This document shows positions 20,821-33,800 of a stretch of DNA of 64,000 nt, in pieces (position 1 is the first letter of the stretch; the number at the start of each line of letters is the position of its first letter). The position numbers and the translations under genes were made by a program. The notes beneath the pieces are model-generated. The model ran no database searches and was not told where the DNA came from. It worked only from the letters and a program-made list of their open reading frames with translations. This DNA comes from Paragordius varius. Its lineage: Eukaryota > Nematomorpha. The stretch lies in assembly GCA_964247055.1 (NCBI GenBank), contig OZ176053.1, positions 10,354,001 to 10,418,000 on the forward strand, written 5' to 3'.

Positions 20821-23800
20821 ATGGCCATGATGTACCAGCAATATAGGACCGGGCATCATTTTTCACCGCCCCCCTATCATTATTATCCGAACAAAAAATT
20901 AGTTCAAGAATATGTTAAACCAAGAAGTGTCACAGGGCCGCTTAACTCAACGCGTACATACAGTTTGGATAGAAAAGATACCTACAAAAGACCCTTCGAC
21001 AAAACGGGAAATAACATGGGAACAGCTTATGCTTATCCCGGTCAGTATGTCAAGTTTGATGTTTGCGTAGGTGGACGACCTCATCCTCGAGTTAGCTGGT
21101 ATTACTTAATGGAAGAAAATACATCATATAATTCGCCCGGTGGACCATCGACCAACAAAATTGGGTTTGATGTGTTTGAGGTTCTTTTGACGCCCGGTAG
21201 CAGACACAAATTTACTTCATCCGAACCTGGATGGATGTCGAATCGAGGATATTTTCCAGAACATTCGGGTGCATTTCATTCTTTAACTATCGGACCATTA
21301 GATGTAGGCGACACTGGTGTATACATATGTCGAGTCAGTAATGTTAATGGAGAAGCATCATCCCCAATCCGATTAGTAGTTTTAGGTAATAATTTATATA
21401 TAGTCAAGTCGTTTGCTATTATTATTTAAGTTATGAAAAAATTGATTGATAAACAAAAATACCGTTATTTCGGGTTCTAAATTTTGATTACATTGTTCGT
21501 AATGTAATTTTAGAACATTAACAACCTTATCATTATACATATGATATTGTTTTTAAAAATTCAAATGTCAAGATTAATGTAATATCAAAAAAATAAATCG
21601 ATAAAAACTTTATTTTTGAGAATTGAATAAATACTAACGAAATAATAGTTTTTAATTTAATTGTCAATTTTACATATAATTAATAATTTGAATTTCTAGT
21701 TACAGTACAAATATTTATTATTAATCAGTTTTTTGTAAGAGCCATCCTGGTTAAAAAATTGTTAAAAAGTTAAAAAATAATTAAATCTTAAAATGATTTT
21801 TGCGGTTTAAATAAAATATTTAACGGATAACCTTCATTTTTACCAACGATGTTTAATAGATAATAATAGATTTTATTAATAAAAACATTTAGGATAATTG
21901 AATACATGCGTGCTTATAAAACATTGATTTTATCTGTTCGCAAAATATAACGACGGCCTATATACCATTAATTTTTTTTCTAATTTTTAAATTTTGCCTT
22001 AAAAATATATGTAATATTAACCAACCCTAATTATATTTTTAAACGAGAGTATAGATTTTACTAATATATATTTTTTTCATCAGATCGACTACACAACGGT
22101 TATGATAAACGCTTCTCTAATGAAAGCAAACCTAATGAAAACGAATTTCTAACTTGGAGTATATTCGAAAATCAGCCACATTCCGACGCATCTTTATTGC
22201 CAACCAGGCACGTACTTTCTAATCTAAGGAAAACTAATAATATAGATTACCGCAATAACAACAAAGAAAACGGTCATTCTGGACAACGAATCAACAGAAA
22301 TCAACGATTTAATAGCCATGATAATCATTTTTTCGAACGTCCTATAAAACCTAATTCCGCAAATCGCAATTTTTCACAAGACCGTTACCCGTACAATAGA
22401 AGGTCCAATCAGCAAATCCATCATTCTTCGGCCATTAAAAATATTGAAGACAATACATCGAGTAGAGAAAGTGATATCTTACACGATTCATATAACAACG
22501 AATTATTAAGCGATTGTGAAAATAGCACAACCCTTCCAATGCAAAGTTACATGACCAGAGAATGCCGTTTTGAACCCGATGGATCGCGGGTTGAAACTAT
22601 TAAATATGTTAAGGAAAACGATAGCTCATCCCACACCACCTCTAAAAAAATAATAAATCAAAAATCAACCATAAATAACCAAAATGAGAGGCGTCTTAAT
22701 GGTTATGAGCGAAGACCGATTCACGATTCTCACCATTATACTGATCAAGAATATTATGAAAGATCCAAACCTTTACCGCCCAGAAGAGATAGAACAGTTA
22801 TAACTATTGGTTTAAAGATGCCAGAGATAGAAATGGGTCCAGACAAATACAAACACACTCGTCAAAATCATCGAAGGCATAAAATGTATATTGACGAACG
22901 AGACACTTTGGTCCGACAACAAAATATAGTGAGTAGATCACATTCTTGTCATCCAGAAGAAGAAAGATATCGTGAATACGATGGTTTACAAAAATACGAT
23001 AGGTACACCGATGATAAATCTCAGAATATAACAATTAATCGTGTAATAAAGAATCAACCCAATCAAAGAATTAATTCAAGACACCACGATGAAAGAGATT
23101 GGAAAGCTGACAGCAGGAAGAAATATATGTATGAGGAAGAATCGCGATATACTAAACCAAGGCGTTTGGAGCGCGGTTCCAGCAAAACCGAGCATTATGT
23201 TAATGTTGAACAGGAAATAAGAACACCAATACGTGGAACTAATGTTAAACGAACTGATTATTACACACAAGTTACATCTGACACTGATACTCGAACACCT
23301 GATATCCAAGAATCGTATTCTTATGAAGAAAAACGCGTATTACCAAAATCAAAATCCATCAAACACAATGCATATGAAACTTATAGCGAAAATATTCTAC
23401 AACAACAACCAAATAAAGAGAAACGAGCAGTGTTCGACAAATTTGATGAAAGCACACAAACTAGTATGGATGATCAAAGATTCTACGAATCGATTGACAA
23501 TGTAACCAATTACATTCACAAACCAAGCAATAAAACCGTTACCAATGTAAGAGAAGAAAGAGTGGATGATTTTACATCCTATTATCGGGACGAAGAACCG
23601 ACCTTCCAATCAGCACAAAAAGAATCCGAGATGGAATATGTAAGAATTAAACCAAAACCACCTATATATGTGGCACCAGAGTTTTTGAAACCGTTTGACA
23701 AGAAGGTAAAAGCTAAGGAAGGTAAAAAGGTACGCTTCGCTGCCCAAGTTAAACCTGAAAATGATCCTTCACTGAAGATTGATTGGTATAAAGATGGAAA

Positions 23801-24408
23801 ACCGCTACCTATTGGTTTACAATTTATTTATTACTTAATAATTTATTAATCTTTGTTAACTTTTATATATATCGGCATTTAGGATCTCGACATGAAATTA
23901 ATTATTTGGATGGTGAATTAGCCATGCAAATAGACCCAACGTCTAAAGGAGATACTGGGGATTATCTTTGTCAAATATATAATTCAGCTGGATCATCCGC
24001 ATCTCCATTCAATTTTATCGTTGAAGGTATATTATTTCTGATAAAAATAATTATTTCGATCCATAATATAAGGGCACATATTGGTTTTTTATATCAATAT
24101 AAATTGTATTTTTAAATAAAAAATTAAATATTAACAAAATGTTTTGGGACGCCCGACAGCGCTTTAAAAATACCGCCATTTTGTTAATACTATATTTTAA
24201 AATACATTTCTGACTATATATAACGGTTATACAAATCTATTATTGAAAATTAACCAATAATAATTATATATTTTATTAAAATAAATTTCGTCCGTAAACC
24301 GACTCTTAAGAAGCACAAAAAAACGTAAAAAATTTTGTGACCTTATTTTGTTTTAGGTTAGGAAAGGATAGGGTCAAACTTTAGAAATTCATTTAAATAT
24401 TTATCCTA

Positions 24409-24443
<35 letters not shown>

Positions 24444-27400
24444 CCATAAAATAATCCATAAAAATTTTCCTATTCTGAAAATCAATGGTATTTAACACAT
24501 AGTTGATCCGCTTGATCGCCTTATAAACAAAATTATTAATTCATAATCGCTAATTACCGAATTCGTGTGCGATAGAGGATAAACCAGTCCCAAAGCGCAT
24601 TGTAGATCCAAATGAGCTATACAAACAATTTGGACAATATCGACCGTCTGAGAGTACAAAGGAGGCAAAAATGTCGGAATATGAAAACAGATATGGTGAA
24701 ACAATTACTGTACCTAGATGTGTACCTGCACACTTTTTAACACACATCAAGCCTTTGACTATAGAAGAGGAAGCCCAAGCAACCTTTTCGGCTCAGTACA
24801 GTCCCAATGATGACCCTCAGCTCAGCGTTGAATGGTTTAAAAATGGTGTACCACTCATAATATGTAAGTATATAACTACCACATTAAATACTAATCACGG
24901 AATCGTTTAGTATCACTTATCCTATATCATGTGTACCAAATATAATATATATATTCTTACAATTTTGCAATGGTGGCATAAATTTATTTGATAATTATTA
25001 TTTGTAAAGCACCTCGCATCATACAAAAACAAGAGGATGGACACGTTACATTAACCATAAATCCAACTTTTCCCAGTGATTCTGGCATCTATACTTGTGA
25101 AGTTAAAAATAGTTGTGGTCGTGATACCACTCAAGCTGGACTTACCTGCCAACGTAAATAATATATTATCTTTTAACTTAATTGATACGAGATATGCATC
25201 GTTCAAAATACTTGAATGATTTTGTTTGCAAACATTTTTTATGCTCTATTATTATTTTTTCATTGACACATAATAACACTTCCATAATCACGAATTTATT
25301 GGTACACACAATAGCCAGCTTAGGCATATTACATACCATTTAAACCTCGAATTACCCCTTAAACAGTTTTAATTCACCCTTGATCATATAAAATTTCTCT
25401 CAAACATTTCGAATCCACCATAAAAAAAATTATGTGTAACTTAAACTTTAAAATATGTGATTTGGTTAATCATATTTTTATATTTATAACTCTAATTTTT
25501 TTTAAAAAAAATCATAATACTAATATCTAATTTTTAATTTAACGTTTTAAGTAAAATTTGTAAAACATTTTTCACTTATAATCAAAAATTACCCATTTTT
25601 ATATTTATTTAAAATATTTTTTTTAATAAACAAATAAAGTAAAATATAAATCATAACAAAATCTATTATTAATTATAAATTAATTTAGTTAAACTATAAA
25701 TATACAAATTTTAAGGGTGAGTTAAGAGTTGAATTTTAAATATTCAGGGGGTAAACGAAGCTAAAATGGTATATTATTGTGAAAATTATTAAAATGTATA
25801 TTATAAGACATTGACGCAAAACATATTATCGAAAATGTTTTTGCAGAATGCAAATAACTCGATGATAATTGAAAATATTTTTAAAAATAATTAGCGAGAA
25901 ATCTAATATGTTGTTTTCTGAATAAATTTAGCTATTCAATATGAGATAATGATAAGGCCTATCTCAACAAATTGAGATACAATAGTTAAGCAATTTTTTT
26001 AAAATTGACCTGGGTCAAATGCCCCTACTTATTTCTAAGATTCAATATACATATATACTATATACAGTTCAAATTCACCCTTAAACAATTCATATTCACC
26101 CTCGAACAATTCAAATTCAACCTAAAAATAAATTTGTTTTCGAACCAATATAACTCAGTATTAATATGAAATATATCTCTATGGCATAATTAATTATTTA
26201 TTCAGTATTTTAATTTAAAACAAAATTTTAATTTTTAAAAATATACAAAAATATAGGTAATTTTTAATATTAAAAAACATATATTTTAGAATTGTTTAGG
26301 GGTGAATGTGAATTGTTTTAGGGATATGAATTGTAAATGGTATATATATCAATAGAAAAATAGAGTTTTATATAATTAAGGTGTATAATATAATATATTG
26401 GTTTTAATACCCTGAAAATTTTATTGAATATTTAGCTAAGAAACCTATTAAAATTGTTCCACCACTCCCTATGCAACCATCAAATTATTTTAGAAAAGAT
26501 TTGGGAACCAAGGAAATGCATGTGCCCCAAGTCGTACCTGGAAAACCAATTTCATACTTTAGACCCTTCAATATATTGCCTCCACCAAGCAAACGGCAGG
26601 AAGGTTGGACATTAATTATTAAAATTTATGTTTGTTGGTGTTGAATTTTTTAAATAAGGTTAAATAAGTTTGGTAAATTTATTTTTGGAATACTATGAAG
26701 ACTGAGTTCGCTTTTAAAATAATCAGTCAATTGAATGAATGTATTGTTTGCTATTTAGTACTAAAATTTTAAAATATTTAAAAAAATAGATTATATAATA
26801 ATGAACGAATTGATTTAAATTTAGTTGATCATAAAGTTTGTTTTAAAGCAGCTAATTTGATTAGTTTTATTTTAACCGGTCCTTGGTTTAGTAATTAGTC
26901 ATAATTTTCTCTGCATATAAATATATGTTTTTTGTCAGAACCTATTCAGAGCGGACCACCCATCTCTGTTTACCATTATGAACAAGCATTTATAGAAGGT
27001 GTTCGTCCCATGTTTCCACCAGCCATTTATACGTCTCATTTGGTCGATATTGATGGGATTAATGAGGAAAACACAGCACACTTTGAGGCAACTTATGAAC
27101 CCAAAAATGATCCTGATGTTAAATTTGAATGGTTTAAAGATGGAAAACCCCTTCTTATATGTAAATATTCAATTAATTTAAACTGAATTTACCTTTAAAG
27201 CTAAACTGAATAAAGATTAAAACATTAAATAACCAATAAATTTGTAAATTATATTTATTTAATTTATTATGTTTGAGATTACAATAATTATTTGTTCATA
27301 ATGATTTTGATAATGAGGCGACAATTGTTATCTAACAATTTGTTAATTGAATTCAAAATTTGGCAGAGTGCTATTTGCATTATATATCCTTCATGCATTT

Positions 27401-27829
27401 TTCTTAATGCCCCTCAACTCAGCCTAGGGGATGATTTGCCTCGGTTAATATAGAACACCTATTATTTAAATGAAGGAAAGAGACTATGAGCTCGATTTTT
27501 AATATAGTATTTTTTTAGATTTTTTCCACAAAATTGCATGGACTGTTAATATTTTGGGTGATTTTTGTTTTTCTGCTGTTTAATATTTTTTAATATCCAT
27601 ATTTTATAAAAACTGACGGTTATATAGCACCAAGGATTACTCGAAAAATCGGAAACGGTCATATATTACTTGATATAAAGCCCGTGTACGCATCTGATTC
27701 TGGATTATACTCTTGCGTTATAGCAAACAAAGCTGGTCATGATCGGAGCCAAGCCTACCTAAATTGCTTCGGTATTTTAAGGCATTTTATGAAAAAATTT
27801 GCAATAAAGCGCATTTTTTTATTTCTTAC

Positions 27830-27881
<52 letters not shown>

Positions 27882-30800
27882 GGAGAAGCCGATAAAACAA
27901 CGTGAAACGCCTGAAATTCCCGGTATATTAATTAATTATTTTAGCTAAATATATATATTTTATTGTTTATTTCATGTTTTTATTTTTTCAGGAAAATCGA
28001 TTAAATAATGTTTTTACATTCCACAAGTACAAGATCATTGTTCTGATAAAATTAGATTTAAGGGGATTCCTCCTTAACATTTGTTCCATATCGTTTCAAT
28101 ATATAATTATTATCATTATTATTATATCAGAAATTTAGTGTGAATTTACAACAATGTTTTTTTCTTATACAAAACTACATAAAATATTGTAAAATAATGA
28201 TTTAATTAAAAAATTATCCAATTTTTACTTCGATGCTATCTAGGAGTTTCTACCGAACGCTAATTATTATATATATTTTTAATATTTCGTCAATATTACA
28301 TAAATCGCTTATTTTGCTCCTTTTGATGAATAATACAACTACTTTACTGTAAGAATATTAATGATAATTTGATCTCTTTTCTGAGTTTTTCACTTCTTTT
28401 TTACTTTAATAATTATTAACGAAAAAAACTGAATAGTAACTTCCCCTAACGACGCTTTACAAAAACACCTTTCAATGATGGCCGCCAATAAATCCCAAGC
28501 TGTAGCTGTAGAATGCAATGGGCCTTCAAGCTTCTTTAAACCCTACCAATTTTTGCCCCCAAACATAAAACAGGATTATGTGGAACCGCTTAATCCAATC
28601 CCATTGCCTTTATACCAATACGAACATTTATTACCTCCACCACCATCTAGTTTTGGACCCCCAAAATTCCTGAATGCATTTAATAGCTTAAGTGGTTTAC
28701 GGGAAGGACAAAAATCACATTTTGAGGCCCGTTTGGAGCCCAAAGATGATCCAAATCTTAAAGTGGAATGGCTCTTTAATGGACGCCCCATAAAAATTGG
28801 TATTTTTGCATATGTTTTCAATCTTAATTTTAATTGTGTTAATGTATCGAAAAACCATTAATATTTTCTTTGCTTTAAATAAATCGGTTCATAGGTAAAT
28901 ATTTAGACGTGATTCACAATTTTTTTATCCAGGCAAGAATGACATAGGGAAAAACGTTTAAAAAAAGCTGTTTTATTGTGATATATTTATGAAAATACTT
29001 AATTTGTATCATCCGAGTAGTATTATTGATCAAAAAATAAATTGTGCTCATAACAAGTTTTTATTATAATTCTCCCAATTGCGTTGCTAGAATTTTTAGG
29101 CTAATATAAGTCACTCAGAATTCATAAGTCTCATTTATTTTTTTATTAGCTGCTTTTTTAAGAAAATATTGGACCGTAACGCCCTATATTTATTTAAAAA
29201 ATTTTTTTTGCCTTTTCCTTTTATACTAGGCTCAAGACATCATTACATCAAAGATTTTGGTTTTGTCGCACTTGATATTTGCCCAACTTATGCAGAAGAT
29301 TCCGGGGTTTATACTTGCGTGGCCTCAAATAAGGCTGGACAGGATATTAATCAAGCAACTTTGCAGTGTTATGGTAATTTATACATTTAATTAGATTATA
29401 TCTCAAAATTTTGCCTTAAAATACATACAGTTTGAGTAAGTATATATTGCTAGTTTTCCATTAATATTGATCAGTAATTTGTTTCCCTTTTTGATGCTCT
29501 TTGTTGCATATGCTATCTGGCATATTTAATTAATAAAAAATTAACAATGTATATTTAATCCCACTGTTAACCATGGTTTTTTAGGTAGTAAAAGTATAAT
29601 AACGGATACGGAAAACCCAGAATCCTTAGCCAAGATACAACAATTGGAAAAATATCAAGATGCTGCGTTTACACACTTACCTGCCGAGGATTATGGGACA
29701 AAAGATTTTGGGCCACCAGTTTTAATGTCCAAGGTTTAGCATTGAGAATAAAATTTTACATGATCAATTATTACATTCGAGCAAACGTTTACTTATGTTT
29801 TAATATATAATTTTTTAGCCTCAAAATTTAACCATATACCAAGATCAAAATGCCCATTTCCAAGCTTCGTACCAACCTATCGATGATTCAAGTCTTAAGG
29901 TACAATGGTACAAAGATGGATTACCGATGAAAGATGGTATATATACGATTTCAAAATTAGTTAAGATGGGAAAAAATAAATTTTTATGAATGAATATTTA
30001 AATTAAATTGCGTCATATAGGGAGTCGTTTCAAGTATATCAAAGATTTCGGTTTTATTGCACTTGATATAACCGATTGTCACGTTGAGGATTCTGGAAGA
30101 TATACCATTTTGCTTACAAATAATCAGGGATATGCTACTGCTGACATGCTTTTAACTGTAGTAGGTACAATAAAAATTATATATGTATTAGAAAAATAAA
30201 TAATTATTTTGTAAATATTCCTAATTTAATTATCGTATATAGGTGAAAAAGGGCTTGATTTTAAGTCGATTAATCCAGAGGGCTTGGCAAAGATACAAGT
30301 TCTTGAAAATCAACATATCGTTAAGCGTTCACAGGAAGAAGCAGGTATATTTTAAAGCACATATTAAAAAATGTCAGCAATTTTTCATATATAATAAGAC
30401 GTAAAAATTTTTATAATGTAACTTTGTAGAATCCCTATATCACCCCATTCCACCCAAATTTACTATGCATTTAAGTGATTTAACCAATATCAGGGACGGT
30501 GACACGGTACACTTCGAGGCCCGGTTTGTACCTGATCGTGGAGACTCCTCATTAAAATACCAATGGTTTTGTAATGGCAAACCATTAATGTCAGGTAAGA
30601 GTTTTTAGTTTGAATTATAATAATTAATGTTGAGATTGAATTTTATGATAATTTTTTAATTATTTTAGTTTATATGTTTTAAATATAATTTCGACATAGT
30701 TGTAAAAATATTCTCGAATCAAAGTAAAATAATTTATTATAGGGAGTCGTTTTAAAACCGTATGCCATATGGGAAACCTAGCTTTGGAAATTTTTAAAGT

Positions 30801-33800
30801 TACTGATGCCGACAATGGAGTCTATGAATGTAAAATCTGGAACAATTTGGGCGAAGATTGGACCAGGGGTTCTCTTTATTGCTCTGGTATATGGCTTTTT
30901 TATTAATTCCTAAAAACTTTTATATTATTTTTAATATTTTTCCGATCAAATGTTAGCTAAACTGTCCTGTGGATAGTTCTAATCAGGAATGTATTGAAAT
31001 TTATTTAGCTGCCCCAATAATTGATCAATCTTCGATCAATCCGGAAAGTTACAAAGAAATCCAAAAATTAGAATTTTACAATCGAAAATTAGCTGAGGAA
31101 GAACGAGGAAAGCTTTTGATGGATGAAATTAGAACTACACAACCTCCTAAATTTTTATCGCAATTTCCGCCAGAGCTAACGGCTAACGCTGGAGATAATA
31201 TAAATTTGGAGGCTAAGGTTGAGACCTTTAATGATCCTAGCACTGTTGTGGAATGGTTTCATAATGGAAAACCTATTATAAATAGTAAAAAATATGCATG
31301 ATAAAATTAGTTTATATATTATATATGATTTAGTTTCATTATCAATATGCACTTCTTTTTTTCCGAATCGATATAGCCCAATTTTTCCTTTACATTTTTA
31401 AGGTTGCCGAATAACACCAACTTTCAATTTTAACTTCGCTACACTTAGGATTAATCCTTCGATTATTGAGGATTCAGGCATATACACATGTAGAATACGC
31501 AATCGATCCGGGGAAGATATTTTACAGACTAACATAATTTTGACAGGTATTATAATGATTTTGATATATAAAACAATTATCCAAAGAGTTAACAGTGAGT
31601 TTTGACATGAGTCTAAAATGAATATCTCTATTTTAATGTAGTTAATTTTTTTGAAAAAAATGGTAATAATACAGACAGTATTATGAACATAACCAGGGTA
31701 TCCTGAATGAAATATCCAAAAATTTAATTTATTTAAAGGTGAAAAAGCTATAGACAACAACCCAATTAATCCCGAAGCTCTCAGTGGCGTTCGTAAATTG
31801 GAAGCCATGTATGATGCTGAAAAATATAATATCCAAATGCAAAAGGAATTACAGCTCAAAAAAACCGAAAGTCTAGGCCAGAGTCCACGCTTCCTAAATG
31901 AATTTGGAATCATTCGCCTTCAAGAGGGTGCTACTGCTTTATTCAAGGCCAAAGTCGAGCCAGATAAGGATGCGAGTTTGCGGGTCGAATGGTTTTTGAA
32001 TGGAAAACCTTTAGTTATGGGTTTGAAAATTTATATATTTGTAAAAAAATATTGGATATGGATAAGTTTTATATAAATCTATTTATATTATTAGGAAATA
32101 GGCACCGCACTTTGAATGATTTTGGATATGTCGGCCTGTCAATACGTAACGTTAATTCCAATGACAATGGAATTTATACGTGCAAAATTTCAAATCCACA
32201 TGGATCTGCCACATTAGAGGGAGCCATAGAATGTCAAGGCAAAATTTAATATTTAGATAATTTTGTTTTGAGTTAATCACTTATGTGCGCTTAGGAACGC
32301 ATAAAGCTCGATTCTTTTTTGAATATTAATTTTGTGAATTCGATTTTTATAGCTTTCATAATAATTTAATTAACAAATAATTATAGATCATCCGAATGTT
32401 CAAACAACATCTCTTAACCCTGAGAGTCTGTCAACCATCCATAGATTGGAATATCAAAAACCCGAGCGCGTCACAGAAACAGGCAAATCTTTTGGAGTTC
32501 CACAATTTATTCGTCCGCTACAAGAATATTTTGGAGACCTAAAGGAAGGTGATAGAATTAGATTGGAGGCACAATATGTTCCGTATGATGACCCAAGTCT
32601 TCAAATTTCTGTTCTAAAAAATGGAAAACCTATATTAGCAGGTTTTGATAAATAAAAAAATCTGTCCATAAATTTTTTTAACACTCATTAAAAAATCAAA
32701 ATATTGTTTAGGTTCAAGGTTTCGATTAATTAACGAATTTGGCATAATATTATTGGAGATATTTGATTTGAATGCCCAAGATTCTGGAATGTATGAATTC
32801 GTGGTTAGAAACAATAATGGGGAAGCCATTTCACAGTCTTCTCTCAATATCACAAGTATTTGATTAAGATTTTTTGAAAAATGTTACAATATAAGTAGAT
32901 ATTGCTACTATTCTTTAATTATTGCCAGATAGCTTATTCAGCAAAGGGCAGTATTGGCTTTTTTTTACTTTTTATTATTATTGGCCAATAATAATGCTCT
33001 TTGCCCATATATAATGTCTGGCGATAAATTATAAAGTTATCAAAATGTTATTAAGATAAATCGGTAGTACTCCAACCGCGGCCCATGGGCTGCAGCATGC
33101 GATTCTAAAAGTGCTTGTTTATGGCCATAAATTATTTATTTTTTGACATAATTTTTGGGGTTAAATATCTGCAACTGTGTGAAACACTCATGACTTTATT
33201 ATTATTATGGCTCTTGAGACACGAAAAATATTTTTGCGGCACTTTAAACAATTTTAGGTGAGTGTCACTGTATAAAGGATAAGTCGTTTTTCATGGGATG
33301 GAACATATATTCTTTCCCTAAAAATGCGTATAAAACCATATAATATTTACATTTATATATTCCGTTTTAGGAAACAAACTTATTATATTTTTTGTCGTTT
33401 AGATGATCAGGTCATACAAAATACTACATTAAATCCTGAGTCTTTGCGTCAAATACAAAAGTTAGAGGAATGGGAACACAAAATATTTGAGCGTGGATTT
33501 GATGAGGTCAGGCATGGCGATTCATTTTATCCGCCGCCCCTATTTTTACGGGAATTTCCACCTCAAATCGTTGTATCTGAAGGACAGAGAGTTCATTTAG
33601 AATCAAGAATCGAGCCAAAAGATGATCCCACCCTAATGGTTGAATGGTTCAATAACGATAAACCATTGCCAGCCGGTCAATAATTATTATAATTATAAGC
33701 CGTTGCATTAAATTGTGTGTCATGTTTTATGTAAATAAGTTGCTTTTATGTACAAAATTATGTGTTTTGCATATTATAATAGGTGATCGGTTCAAAACCT

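Noticed and set aside
31398-31913. 171-residue minus-strand reading frame
   Set aside because: It is the antisense of two kettin exons and has no signature of its own.
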